Below are positions 36,147 to 45,041 of a DNA stretch of 64,000 nucleotides, piece by piece. Under the pieces are notes generated by a model. That model saw only the letters and a program-made list of their open reading frames with translations, made no database searches and was not told where the DNA came from. The position numbers and the translations under genes are program-made. The stretch's first letter is position 1. Each line of letters begins with the position of its first letter. Source of the stretch: Chitinophaga pollutisoli (GTDB lineage: Bacteria > Bacteroidota > Bacteroidia > Chitinophagales > Chitinophagaceae). The stretch spans positions 868,001 to 932,000 of the forward strand of contig NZ_CP149822.1 in assembly GCF_038396755.1 (NCBI RefSeq). The letters run 5' to 3'.

Positions 36147-36175
36147 TTTCCGCCGGGGGCCCTCCCCGGCGGAAA
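36147..36175 (+). terminator. Perfect 12-bp hairpin after the LacX-like gene
   Basis: TTTCCGCCGGGG (36147-36158) and CCCCGGCGGAAA (36164-36175) pair perfectly with a 5-base loop. Only a short, interrupted T-run follows (TACCTGTTTT), so termination is probable but not certain. Confidence 0.6.
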
Positions 36176-36304
36176 TACCTGTTTTCCCCCTGAAACCCAT
36201 TCGTTTGTTCAAAGGCGTTATAACATGTATTAACATTTTAACCCAACACATTTTCCTTAATTTGATTCGTTAATGCATTGTTAATCAAATTTACCTGTAA
36301 CCCA

Positions 36305-38371
36305 ATGTCTATTTTCGATTACCCCCGGATCAATTTCAAAGGCCTGGTTTCCATCAACGTAGGCACCGCCAACAACGACGACTATTCCGGTGAGCAGTTT
36401 GCCGGCGGCCCCTATAACGGGATGCCCGTCCGGCTTGCAGACTCCGCCAATGTACAGCCCATGCTGTATGGAATGGACGACGATACCTGGGTCAAATGGG
36501 CCGTCACGCCCCTGTCCGTCTACAATCCGCCAGCGCCCTCGGCGGTCAAATCCTCCCCCAGGCGTTTCGAAGGCAAGCCCGCCGTCGTGGAAAACACGGC
36601 CAATTCCACCATCATCCCCGGCGAATGGAATTATTACGGCGATATGGGCCTTGACATGATCAACGTAAACGTTACAGGCGTGAACGACCCAGGAAACGTC
36701 ATCCCTTCGTCGCTCATGAGCACCATCAGATCGAGCCAGCTATCCTACCTCAACCGGCCTGGGCCTAATGGGCGCAGCACGGGCATGGTAATCGACATCA
36801 ACCCCGAAGACCCTACCAACACACAGGTTTTCACCGACGCCCTCAGCCTCATGTCGGGCGACAACGTGGTGTTCTCCGGCAAACCCTCCAAAGCCATGAC
36901 CCGCTGGATCAACTTCACCCGTAATGGCGCATTGACCGGCCCCAACGGCGCGGCGGCCATGTTCCAGTGCGTGCTGCCGCTGAACGTATTGCAAGGGCAA
37001 AGCATCCTCCAGGGCATGCCTTCGGCGTCTCCGGACGGCCGTCCGCTCGCCGGCATCGTGTGCCGCTATACCATCTACCGACCGCTGCAAAAAATCAATG
37101 TATTCAAATACAACCCGCAGCAGTGGATCAACGAGATGCTGCAGCTCTATGCCACGCAGGGCATCAACCCCGACTTCCTGGAACTGCAGGGCACCATCGC
37201 CCCCTGGTTCCAGGGCGACGCCATTTCCCAAACCACCGGCCGCTACCTGGAGCCTGTCCCCTTCCCTTTCCCAACGGGCTGGAAAGGCAATACCATGGGC
37301 AGTTCCACCATGAGCCTCCCGCCGGTCATCCTTCAGTACAACAAACAAAACCGGCAAATATCGATCGATCTGTCGCCGGTGCTCCCCGACCTCTACCAGG
37401 GCGCGCCGGACTACGACCCGCTGGTTACAGGCAACGATCCCAAATACAACCTCGGCACCATCACCCTCGCCGTGGCCTTCGATCCTACGCAGGGCCTCGA
37501 TGCGGCGCTCCCCATCGGCCAGATCAATTACATGGATATGGCCACCAATGACGCCAACGGCTGGATCTTCGATTTCACCTGGAATGCCTTTATCGACGCC
37601 GCGCTGAACGACGGTTACAAATTTTACCTCTACTGCGGTGGCAGTCAGGGCATCAATCAGGCCATCCATATCGAGAAGCCGTTATTCCTCTTTTCGGAAA
37701 CATCCGGCGTGTACGCGGAGCAGGATACCTCCACACCCCTCGCCACCACCAACCGTTTCCGCGATTACGGGGTGGACACTGTGCCAATATCCTTTACAGG
37801 ATATAAAGACGGCCAGCCGATGACCAATAACGGCGGCTATACGTTCGATCTCTGGTATTACGATACCACGCCCAATCAGGCTACCGGTCCGGCCACGCTG
37901 CTGATGCACGGCTACAACCTCGGCGATCCCATAACGCTGCCGGTATACAACAACGGGAATGTGCTCATCACCTGCACCCCGCACGACAGTCCCCCGCCTG
38001 CCAATTACGGGCAGTTCAACCCGCTGACGGGCTCCATCATTAATGTGCGGGTACTGCCCAACAACGAGGACTTTTCCCGGTATTACAAAGACCCTTCTTC
38101 GCCGCAACCCACCGGTAACGATCTGCTGACTTTCGATGTGGTGTACGAAAAGGTGCTGCGCAATTATTACCTGCTGTACCCAGCCATGAGCAGGGTGGTG
38201 AAGCTGAACGATCCTTCCATCTGGCAAGACCCCGTTATGGCCCGCGCGCTGCTCGACCGGATCAGCCTGCCCGCCTGGAATACGGCTGTGGCCATGCCCC
38301 GCACCCGCGACCTGTCGGAATCCCGGCGCAAATTGCTCACCGCGTTTTGTCTCAAAATCATCAATCCCTAA
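36305..38371 (+). CDS. VioB/RebD N-terminal-like protein of unknown function
   Basis: A 688-residue protein without a signal peptide. From memory of the family, both ends resemble the N-terminal half of VioB/RebD/StaD, the enzymes that dimerise imine intermediates in violacein and indolocarbazole synthesis. The start MSIFDYPRINFKGLVSINVG, then TAN, resembles theirs. So does the end YYLLYPAMSRVVKL, then MPRTRDLSESRRKLL. The ferritin-like catalytic half of VioB is absent, and no tryptophan oxidase (VioA-like) is nearby. The product may be a structural or ligand-binding module. It is followed 11 bases later by a secreted propeller gene, so the two form an operon. The upstream in-frame ATG at 36278 is less likely. 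Confidence 0.6.
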   Translation: MSIFDYPRINFKGLVSINVGTANNDDYSGEQFAGGPYNGMPVRLADSANVQPMLYGMDDDTWVKWAVTPLSVYNPPAPSAVKSSPRRFEGKPAVVENTANSTIIPGEWNYYGDMGLDMINVNVTGVNDPGNVIPSSLMSTIRSSQLSYLNRPGPNGRSTGMVIDINPEDPTNTQVFTDALSLMSGDNVVFSGKPSKAMTRWINFTRNGALTGPNGAAAMFQCVLPLNVLQGQSILQGMPSASPDGRPLAGIVCRYTIYRPLQKINVFKYNPQQWINEMLQLYATQGINPDFLELQGTIAPWFQGDAISQTTGRYLEPVPFPFPTGWKGNTMGSSTMSLPPVILQYNKQNRQISIDLSPVLPDLYQGAPDYDPLVTGNDPKYNLGTITLAVAFDPTQGLDAALPIGQINYMDMATNDANGWIFDFTWNAFIDAALNDGYKFYLYCGGSQGINQAIHIEKPLFLFSETSGVYAEQDTSTPLATTNRFRDYGVDTVPISFTGYKDGQPMTNNGGYTFDLWYYDTTPNQATGPATLLMHGYNLGDPITLPVYNNGNVLITCTPHDSPPPANYGQFNPLTGSIINVRVLPNNEDFSRYYKDPSSPQPTGNDLLTFDVVYEKVLRNYYLLYPAMSRVVKLNDPSIWQDPVMARALLDRISLPAWNTAVAMPRTRDLSESRRKLLTAFCLKIINP

Positions 38372-38382
38372 AAAATTCATCC

Positions 38383-39702
38383 ATGAAATACCTGATCTCC
38401 GGCCTGCTGCTATGCACCGGCCTCTTTGCCGCCGCACAGGCGCCATATACCATCACGCTGCAAAAAGCGGCTTCCCAGCCCGCGCCCGCACTGCAATCCT
38501 ACGCTATCGCCGTACAAAACGGGCTTTGGCTGCTGGTAGGCGGCAGAACCAACGGATTCCACGGCACTTCCGGCTCCGGGTCCACCTTCCCAACTTCCAA
38601 CTCCAACCAAAACATCTGGGTGATAGACCCCGTCAACAACAGATCCTGGAAAGGGAATATCCCCGCCGCGCTGCAATACCAGCTCAGTTCCACCAACATG
38701 GCCTTTTACCAGGACGGCAACATCCTGTATTGCATCGGCGGCTACGGAGCCGGTTGCCCCGGCGACAGCTGTTACCAGACCTTCCCACAGATAACGGCCA
38801 TCTACGTGGATAAAACCATTGCCGCTGTGCAGAACGGTTATGCCACGGACAATTCCATCAAAACCACGCAAGACAGCCGCATGGCCGTAACCGGCGGATA
38901 TTTCACCAAGCTCAACAACTGGTTCCATCTCGTGATGGGGCAGAATTACAACGGGAAATATTCGGGCGGGGTTACCGGAAAATATACCGAGCAGATTGCG
39001 CGATTCACGCTCAGCACGCTCAATGGCGCGCCCGTTATTTCCAATTACCAGGTTATTACCACGCCCTTGCAGTATAACGGCGCCAACCAGTTTCACCGCC
39101 GCGATTATCCATCGGTAAAGATGGTGATGCCCGCCAACCGGAACGTTGGCGTGGGCGTGTTCGGCGGGGTGTTCAACAACCAGGGCGGGCCATTCGTGAA
39201 CCCGGTATATTTCGAGGACATGGGTTTCAATACACTGGCTTCGATCGATACCAGCTTCAAACAACGGTATTGCCTCTACGACTGCGCGTCGGTCTCCGCG
39301 TTCAATTCCGCGACCAGCGAAGCGTATGTGTCATTTATCGGCGGCATCACCGACTGGACGATCGACGAGAACGGCAACGAGATTCCGGGCAATGCGTCCA
39401 ACTTCATGCCCTGGTTCAACCGCGTTTCCACGCTTGTGAGAACATATAACACCATCAAAGAATACCCGCAGAAGAACAGTACGCTGCCGGGTTACATCGG
39501 CGGCAACGCGGCTTTTATCATCCACCCGAAAATTGCCGTCATGTCTAAAACGGAAGATGTGATCGATTACGCAAAACTGCCTTCCGGAAATACCCTCATC
39601 GGCTGGATGTATGGCGGGATCGAAGCCACAGCCCCCCAGAGCAACGGCTTCAACCCTACGAATGCGAGCAGTACGATTTATGAAGTGTGGTTACAGAAGT
39701 AA
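38383..39702 (+). CDS. Secreted kelch-like beta-propeller protein
   Basis: A 439-residue protein with a signal peptide (MKYLISGLLLCTGLFAAAQ). Repeated blades contain kelch-like glycine pairs and Trp/Tyr: SYAIAVQNGLWLLVGGRTNG, DGNILYCIGGYGAGCPGDSC, YVSFIGGITDW. Four cysteines (CPGDSC and CLYDC) could form disulfides. No catalytic residues are evident, so binding or scaffolding is the default expectation. It is probably translated with the VioB-like gene. The start at 38383 places the signal peptide at the N-terminus. Confidence 0.75.
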   Translation: MKYLISGLLLCTGLFAAAQAPYTITLQKAASQPAPALQSYAIAVQNGLWLLVGGRTNGFHGTSGSGSTFPTSNSNQNIWVIDPVNNRSWKGNIPAALQYQLSSTNMAFYQDGNILYCIGGYGAGCPGDSCYQTFPQITAIYVDKTIAAVQNGYATDNSIKTTQDSRMAVTGGYFTKLNNWFHLVMGQNYNGKYSGGVTGKYTEQIARFTLSTLNGAPVISNYQVITTPLQYNGANQFHRRDYPSVKMVMPANRNVGVGVFGGVFNNQGGPFVNPVYFEDMGFNTLASIDTSFKQRYCLYDCASVSAFNSATSEAYVSFIGGITDWTIDENGNEIPGNASNFMPWFNRVSTLVRTYNTIKEYPQKNSTLPGYIGGNAAFIIHPKIAVMSKTEDVIDYAKLPSGNTLIGWMYGGIEATAPQSNGFNPTNASSTIYEVWLQK

Positions 39703-39740
39703 TGACAGGACTTACGCATCCATCCGGATCCTTACATAAC

Positions 39741-39780
39741 AAAAAACAGACAGCCACTATGACGGGCTGTCTGTTTTTTT
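39741..39780. terminator. Bidirectional rho-independent terminator
   Basis: CAGACAGCC (39747-39755) pairs with GGCTGTCTG (39765-39773), flanked by A6 and T7. It separates the propeller gene from the convergent AlkD-like gene. Confidence 0.85.
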
Positions 39781-39819
39781 AATTAAAACGTATGTGGCTT
39801 TCAGATTGAATGCCGGGTA

Positions 39820-40527
39820 TCAACATTTCAGCGTCTTCTTTTTCTTCGCTCCGCCCGGCCGCCCGCGCGACGCGGCGATGTAAGCTTCCGCCGCGGGCAC
39901 CTTGCAGGCCGTATCCCCCATATCCACCTTCACCACGCCGATCTTGCGTGCAGCCGCCACCGCGGCATCGTGCGCGGCATCCACATAAGTTCCCGCACTG
40001 ATAACGAAACCATTCATTACATACCGCACGCGGTCGTGCATCCCATGGATTTCTTTCTCAATGCGCTTGAGCAATTGCAGCACTTTGGGCACGTCGATCC
40101 GTTCGTCGGGCAGCAGGGACAGGAGCCCCGCGAGCGTGGCCCATCCGCTGACGGCAACAGCCGGCGAAGGATCATCGATCCATTCCAGCGCAATGTGCCA
40201 GGCATCCGGATGTTCGGCGGCTACCCAGGCCACGGAGTATTCGCTGATGGCGAGGGCATTAGGCGTTTCGGCCCATTTGCGGAGCGCCGCGGCGGTCATG
40301 AGGGCGCCGTTGGCGGCGAGGCCGGCGAGGTATTGCGCGTCGTAATGGCCTGTATCGTAAAGCGCCAGGGCGAGCGCCTGGTCTTTGCGGATTTGTTTAA
40401 GGATCACCTTCAGGTCGGAGACTTTCACGCCGGTAATGGGTTCCCGGGCGCCGTGGTTCATGAGCGTCTTCTTCGTTTGAGCGGTACCGGCGGCAGCGAT
40501 GGCCGCCATGGTTTCGGCGAGTGTCAT
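39820..40527 (-). CDS. DNA alkylation repair-like (AlkD/HEAT) protein
   Basis: A 235-residue all-helical protein of the AlkC/AlkD superfamily (HEAT-like repeats). ALRKWAETPNALAISEYSVA, EHPDAWHIALEWIDDPSPAV and VRYVMNGFVISAGTYVD are helix pairs typical of the family. A short lysine-rich C-terminus (GGAKKKKTLK) could contact DNA. AlkD removes positively charged alkylpurines, but the catalytic Asp/Trp set cannot be confirmed here. It is the last gene of a five-gene operon starting at 42359. Confidence 0.8.
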   Translation of the reverse strand: MTLAETMAAIAAAGTAQTKKTLMNHGAREPITGVKVSDLKVILKQIRKDQALALALYDTGHYDAQYLAGLAANGALMTAAALRKWAETPNALAISEYSVAWVAAEHPDAWHIALEWIDDPSPAVAVSGWATLAGLLSLLPDERIDVPKVLQLLKRIEKEIHGMHDRVRYVMNGFVISAGTYVDAAHDAAVAAARKIGVVKVDMGDTACKVPAAEAYIAASRGRPGGAKKKKTLKC

Positions 40528-40538
40528 GACGGAGGATT

Positions 40539-41411
40539 TTAATCTTCTATCAATATTCCCATTTTCCCCATTTGATAATCACGCATGGCTTCGAGCACCT
40601 CCGTTTCGGTGTTCATGACAAACGGCCCGTTCGCCGCGATCTTCTCCCCGATCGGCTCGCCCGAAGCGATGAACAGGCGGGTATCTTCCTCGGCGGTAAT
40701 GCCAATCCCCTTCCCGTCTTCCCGGAAAACCAGGCAATGATACCCGGTGTAGACGCTGGCCCCGGTGATTTTCACCTCGCCGTCGAGCAGGTACACGAAG
40801 GCATGATGGGTTTCAGGCAATGGAATGTAGAAATGCCCGCCTTTGCGGAAATGCGCGGTGAATGTATTGACCGGCGTAAGGGTGGGTACAGGCCCTTTCA
40901 CACCGAGCAATTCACCGGCGACCACGGAAATGTTCACCAGCCCGTCTTCGCTCTTCACCGCCGGCGTATCCGAAGCATGTAAAGGAAAGTAGGACGGTTG
41001 CGCCATTTTGCGGTTGGCGGGGGAATTCACCCATATCTGTATCATTTCCTGCTCGCCGCCGGTTTCGTGGATATCGTCGGGCGGGCGCTCGCTGTGCACG
41101 ATGCCCATACCCGCATGCATCCATTGCGTGCCGCCTGCGCGGACCACCGAGTTGTTCCCCCGGCTGTCGCGGTGATGGACGCCGCCTTTGAAAATAAACG
41201 TCACCGGCGAAAAGCCCCGGTGCGGGTGCGGCCCCACGCCCGCCTGGCGCGGCGGGAGGTAGTCGGGAACGCGCACGTCGATGTGATGAAGGAGCAGGAA
41301 TGGATCGATCCGGTCGGCATGAACGGAAGGAAACGGCTGCCTGACGGGCATATCGCCCATATCTTTCTGGTCTGCGTACAACACATGTTGCACACTGCGG
41401 TATTGCTGCAT
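40539..41411 (-). CDS. Pirin-family cupin protein
   Basis: A 290-residue bicupin. The N-terminal metal site is PHPHRGFSPVTFIFKG with His residues, then GTQWMHAGMGIVHSE with His/Glu. The second cupin is at YLLDGEVKITG. Pirins bind Fe(II); some have quercetinase activity and others act as redox sensors. The gene lies between a YjdI-type ferredoxin and the AlkD-like gene in one operon, fitting an oxidative or electrophile stress role. Confidence 0.92.
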   Translation of the reverse strand: MQQYRSVQHVLYADQKDMGDMPVRQPFPSVHADRIDPFLLLHHIDVRVPDYLPPRQAGVGPHPHRGFSPVTFIFKGGVHHRDSRGNNSVVRAGGTQWMHAGMGIVHSERPPDDIHETGGEQEMIQIWVNSPANRKMAQPSYFPLHASDTPAVKSEDGLVNISVVAGELLGVKGPVPTLTPVNTFTAHFRKGGHFYIPLPETHHAFVYLLDGEVKITGASVYTGYHCLVFREDGKGIGITAEEDTRLFIASGEPIGEKIAANGPFVMNTETEVLEAMRDYQMGKMGILIED

Positions 41412-41423
41412 GATGAGATGGGG

Positions 41424-41654
41424 CTATTCGGGCAGTTTATCTGCATTCATGTAATAGGTCAGGGCGCCGGAAGGGCATGCTTTCACCTGTAAAACGATGG
41501 CGGCGGTATCGGCGCCGTCGATTTTGATCCAGGGCCTTTCTTTCGGCTGGAACACCGAAGGCAGGCCGCGCGCGCAGATACCCGTATGGCGGCAGATGCG
41601 TGGTTGCCAGACAACCGTTACCTCGCCATTGGTATATTCATGTTTCATGTCCAT
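41424..41654 (-). CDS. YjdI-type mono-cluster [4Fe-4S] ferredoxin-like protein
   Basis: A 76-residue protein of the divergent 4Fe-4S mono-cluster family (YjdI). Cysteines lie in PRICRHTGICARGLPSVF and in KACPSGALTYY. VVWQPRICRHTG is the family core. It probably carries electrons or senses redox state. In Escherichia coli yjdI is next to yjdJ, and a YjdJ-type GNAT gene begins the present operon, so the pairing is conserved. Confidence 0.85.
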   Translation of the reverse strand: MDMKHEYTNGEVTVVWQPRICRHTGICARGLPSVFQPKERPWIKIDGADTAAIVLQVKACPSGALTYYMNADKLPE

Positions 41655-41665
41655 AACAAAACGAT

Positions 41666-42037
41666 TTAGGATTCGCGCAATTGCCGCTTGAAGGATTTGA
41701 AATCTTCGCGCAGTGCGATGAACAGGCGGTCGAAGGTGTCCATATCATCCTGCAGCTTGTTGTGCAGCATCTGGAGCTGCGCATCGTCGCCCTCGGCTTC
41801 AGACATCATTTTGTCGCCCCTGATCACCTGTTGCAGGAGGTCGTTCACTACTTCCTTCTGGCGGATGAGGGCATTCTGGAAATGCTCCACTTTGGCGGCG
41901 TTATCGTTCCCGATCTGACCGCTGGCCAGTTCGCCGAGCTCGTCGCGCAGGGATTTGATTTCTTTTTCGTTCAGCAGCAGATCTTTCTTCCATTCCTGGT
42001 GTTGGTGATGGAGTTTGTCGTAGTTAGTCAAGGGCAT
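41666..42037 (-). CDS. Small coiled-coil protein, unknown function
   Basis: I do not recognise a family. The 123-residue product is almost entirely helical and charged, with long heptad-like stretches (EIKSLRDELGELASG; AKVEHFQNALIRQKEVVNDL). There is no signal peptide or membrane segment, so it is cytoplasmic and probably oligomeric. It is the second gene of the operon and sits 11 bases before the YjdI gene. Confidence 0.7.
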   Translation of the reverse strand: MPLTNYDKLHHQHQEWKKDLLLNEKEIKSLRDELGELASGQIGNDNAAKVEHFQNALIRQKEVVNDLLQQVIRGDKMMSEAEGDDAQLQMLHNKLQDDMDTFDRLFIALREDFKSFKRQLRES

Positions 42038-42059
42038 ATTTCAAAGATTAATTGTGTGT

Positions 42060-42359
42060 TCAGACATTGATACCATGTGCCAGGAGCTTTTTCCACTCCG
42101 GGTTTTTCCGGATGAAGGTGGCCACATACGGGCAGAGGGGCACCATCTTCTGGCCGCGTTCTTCGATGATGGCCAAAACGCGCTCCACCAGTGCGGCGGC
42201 GATGCCTTTGCCTTCGAGCTCGGGCGCCACTTCGGTATGGGTCAGGAAGATGCGGTTGCCGCCTTCCATGTACTCGATTTTAGCCAGGTGCCCGTCGACC
42301 CGCGTTTCGAACTGTTTGGCATTTACATTCTCCTTGATCTCGAGCAGTTTTGCTTCCAT
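42060..42359 (-). CDS. GNAT-like N-acetyltransferase (YjdJ type)
   Basis: A 99-residue minimal GNAT domain of the YjdJ family. The core is RIFLTHTEVAPELEGKGIAA, then ALVERVLAIIEERGQKMVPL and CPYVATFIRKNPEW. The acetyl-CoA loop (EGKGIAAAL) and the C-terminal CPYV-x-F-I-x-x-N/H-P motif are complete. The start at 42359 was chosen because the 28 preceding codons read through the promoter region. It leads the operon, and a full promoter lies about 90 bases upstream. Confidence 0.88.
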   Translation of the reverse strand: MEAKLLEIKENVNAKQFETRVDGHLAKIEYMEGGNRIFLTHTEVAPELEGKGIAAALVERVLAIIEERGQKMVPLCPYVATFIRKNPEWKKLLAHGINV

Positions 42360-42450
42360 GTGTTCGGATTTGGGTGGTAAACGAATAAAGACAGGTGCGG
42401 GAAAAATAGCCAGACACGGATGGCTAGAACCATGCCATCCCAATACAACA

Positions 42451-42484
42451 CAAAGGTAGGCAATTGGTTGGCTCTGAAGTCAAA
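42451..42484 (-). promoter_or_regulatory. Complete promoter for the YjdJ-YjdI-pirin operon
   Basis: On the minus strand TTTG (42484-42481) is separated by 22 bases from TACCTTTG (42458-42451). Both match the Bacteroidota -33/-7 pattern, giving a leader of about 85 bases before 42359. Confidence 0.65.
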
Positions 42485-42538
42485 TCAAGAGAAACATGCA
42501 TATATGAAATGCGCTTTTTCGATGTAGGGATGATGGTT

Positions 42539-42546
42539 TACATTTG
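42539..42546 (+). promoter_or_regulatory. Promoter -7 box directly before bioA
   Basis: TACATTTG matches TAnnTTTG and lies four bases before the ATG at 42551, so transcription would begin at about the start codon. Confidence 0.45.
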
Positions 42547-42550
42547 CCGC

Positions 42551-43836
42551 ATGCAAAAAACGTTAAGCGAGCGCGACCTGGCTGTGATATGGCACCCTTA
42601 CACCCAGATGCAGACAGCTCCCGCCCCGGTGGGGATCGTTGGCGGAGCGGGCGCGGTGCTGACAGACGAGCAGGGCCGTGAGCACATCGATGCCACATCG
42701 TCGTGGTGGGTAAACATCCATGGCCATGCCCATCCGTATATCACGCGGCGGCTGACGGAGCAGGCGGCTGTTTTGCACCATTCCATTTTCGCGGGATATA
42801 CGCATGAACCGGCCGTTGCCCTGGCTGAGCGGCTGTTGCCCGTGTTGCCCGGCTCCCAGGCCCGGGTTTTCTACTCCGACAATGGTTCCACGGCCGTGGA
42901 AGTGGCGTTGAAAATGACGATCCAATACTGGCAGAATAAAGGCCTCCCCGCCGGAGGCTCCTCGCCTTCCACAACGCCTACCACGGCGATACGTTCGGCG
43001 CCATGAGCGTTTCCGGGCGCAGCGTGTTCACCCGCGCGTTCGACGATTACCTTTTTGAAGTCACATTTCTCGATTTGCCCAACCCGGATAACCTCCCCGC
43101 TCTCCTGGCGCAAATCGACGCCCTGGGAGAATCCACCGCCGCCTTCATTTTCGAACCGCTGGTTCAGGGCGCGGGCGGCATGGCCATGTACGACGCCCCT
43201 TCGCTGGACGCACTGCTGGCGCATTGCCGTTCCAAAAGCATCCTGCTGATCGCAGACGAGATCATGACGGGCTTCGGGCGCACGGGCGCCAATTTCGCGA
43301 TGGACCAGCTCGCGACCGCGCCGGATATGATCACGCTTTCCAAGGGCTTGACCGGCGGCACGATGGCCATGGGCATCACCACCTGCACGGCGGAGATCTA
43401 CGAAGCCTTTCTCAGCACCGACAAGCTGAAAACGCTCTTCCACGGCCACTCTTTCACCGCCAACCCACTCACCTGCGCGGTGGCGCTGGCCAGCCTGGAG
43501 CTTTTCCTGGAGCCTTCCTGCGCCGAAAACCGCCGCAGGATCGCGGCGCAACATCGGCAATTCGCGGAGGAGCTGCGGGCAAGGAAAGAAGTGAGAAACG
43601 TCCGCCAGGCGGGAACGATCCTGGCTTTCGAAATCAGTACCGGGGAGGCAGACGGCTATACCAACGACCTGGCCGATTTCCTGCATGCCTTTTTCCGGGA
43701 AAGGCGCGTGATGCTGCGCCCCCTCGGCAACACGCTCTACATCCTTCCCCCATATTGCATTACAAACGAACAGCTGGCAGTCATATACACCAGTATCCTC
43801 GACATGCTGACGGCTTGCGGCCACCGGCAGGCATAA
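42551..43836 (+). pseudogene. bioA: Adenosylmethionine-8-amino-7-oxononanoate aminotransferase, frame broken once
   Basis: This PLP-dependent biotin-synthesis enzyme converts KAPA to DAPA using SAM as amino donor. Family text includes IWHPYTQMQ, DATSSWWVNIHGHAHPYI, HHSIFAGYTHEPAV, LIADEIMTGFGRTG and the PLP lysine in LSKGLTGG. The frame breaks after QNKG. One extra C in CCCC at 42946-42949 restores LPRRRLLAFHNAYHGDTFGA and MSVSG and gives 428 residues, the usual BioA length. The second frame alone (43003-43836) would lack the N-terminal substrate-binding region. No other biotin genes are adjacent. Confidence 0.93.
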
Positions 43837-43860
43837 AAAAGCCCCCGGGATTCCGGAGGC
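43835..43860 (-). terminator. Terminator of the DUF2911 gene
   Basis: On the minus strand GCCTCCGG and CCGGGGGC (43860-43841) pair with one mismatch and are followed by T6. The T-run overlaps the end of the convergent bioA gene. Confidence 0.7.
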
Positions 43861-43892
43861 CTTCATGCGTTTGCTGTGTTGACGTGTTGTAA

Positions 43893-44387
43893 CTAGAACT
43901 TCATGGGAACGGAAATCTTCGTGTCGTCCCATTCCATCTGGAGCGCGCCTTTCGGGAAGGAATACGTCAGTTTTTCAACGGAGGAGGCCGTTTTCTGGCG
44001 CGGAACCTTTACTTCGGCTACGTTCTTGTCTTTGTTCTTTTCGTACTCGGAAGAGCCCATCTGACCGGCAACACCATTGAGGATTACGGTGAAATCGCTT
44101 TGCGAGGGAATGATGAACAGGGCGTAAGTGCCTGCTTTCACTTTCTTGCCGCCAAACGTCACATCTTTCTTAAAGGTAATATCGGTTGACTTGTTCGCAC
44201 CGGCACGCCATACTTTGTCGTAAGGCACCAGGGCGCCGAAGATCGCACGGTCCCTTTTGGAGGGTTGGCTGTAGGAAATCTCTACATTGTCTCCCTTAGC
44301 GGAAACCAACGGGCTTTTCGGAGGATCCTGCGCCAGCACGGCCGTGGCGGAGAACAGAAGGGCGAGGCCCATTAACATGCTTTTCAT
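43893..44387 (-). CDS. Secreted DUF2911 protein
   Basis: A 164-residue exported protein with a signal peptide (MKSMLMGLALLFSATAVLAQ). The DUF2911 core is present: VEISYSQPSKRDRAIFGALV, VWRAGANKSTDITFKKDV and VKAGTYALFIIPSQ. The function of the family is unknown; it is abundant in Bacteroidota. The chosen start at 44387 gives the signal peptide at the N-terminus. It is preceded by the SRPBCC gene on the same strand after a gap of 79 bases. Confidence 0.9.
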   Translation of the reverse strand: MKSMLMGLALLFSATAVLAQDPPKSPLVSAKGDNVEISYSQPSKRDRAIFGALVPYDKVWRAGANKSTDITFKKDVTFGGKKVKAGTYALFIIPSQSDFTVILNGVAGQMGSSEYEKNKDKNVAEVKVPRQKTASSVEKLTYSFPKGALQMEWDDTKISVPMKF

Positions 44388-44466
44388 AAAAATAGGATTT
44401 GATGAGTTGAAGATGAAAATTACGCCGGAAAACCCACAAAAACCAAACCGTTCAACATAAATAATC

Positions 44467-45012
44467 TCAGGGCCTCTCCGCAAGTGCTTTCAGATGGTTG
44501 AGCCCGTCTTCCATCGTAGCGCCAAACATCCTGTCCATCATGAAACCGCGCAGCTTCCACCAGGGCGCCATGCCCACGTGCGCTTCGAAGCGCCAGAGGA
44601 TGGCCGTGCCCAGGCTGTCGGCCGTGGGTTTGAGATCGAAATGCGCCGTAATGTGCTTCATATCCGGATGGGTCATAATGTACGTCACGCTTTTGCCGGG
44701 CACCACTTCGGTGATTTTTACGCGGCCAGGCTCATGTTTACCCTCCACCGGCCAGGTGAACATGGCGCCTTCGCCCGCGGTAACAGGACCGTAATTTACG
44801 GTCGCGCCTGGTTTGAGGCTGTATTCCGGGTGCCAGGGGTTCCATTCCTTCCAGGTTTTGAGGTCGGAAAGATAGCCGAACACCTTGTCTGCCGGTGCTT
44901 CGATGGCGCCGGAGCGCTCCAGGAGCGCGGTCGACGGGAAAGCCAGCGACAGCAGGAAAATCAGCGCGCCCAGGATGCCCACGGAAATAAAGAAAAATTT
45001 AATCAATCTCAT
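44467..45012 (-). CDS. Membrane-anchored SRPBCC (START-like) protein
   Basis: A 181-residue protein with an N-terminal membrane anchor (LIKFFFISVGILGALIFLLS) and a polyketide cyclase/SRPBCC ligand-binding domain (IEAPADKVFGYLSDLKTWKE, then WNPWHPEYSL). The helix-grip fold binds hydrophobic ligands. Its start lies 29 bases after the ABC-2 permease gene, so they may be co-transcribed. Confidence 0.85.
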   Translation of the reverse strand: MRLIKFFFISVGILGALIFLLSLAFPSTALLERSGAIEAPADKVFGYLSDLKTWKEWNPWHPEYSLKPGATVNYGPVTAGEGAMFTWPVEGKHEPGRVKITEVVPGKSVTYIMTHPDMKHITAHFDLKPTADSLGTAILWRFEAHVGMAPWWKLRGFMMDRMFGATMEDGLNHLKALAERP

Positions 45013-45041
45013 ATCAGGTCAGGATTACGGTTGTAAAACAT

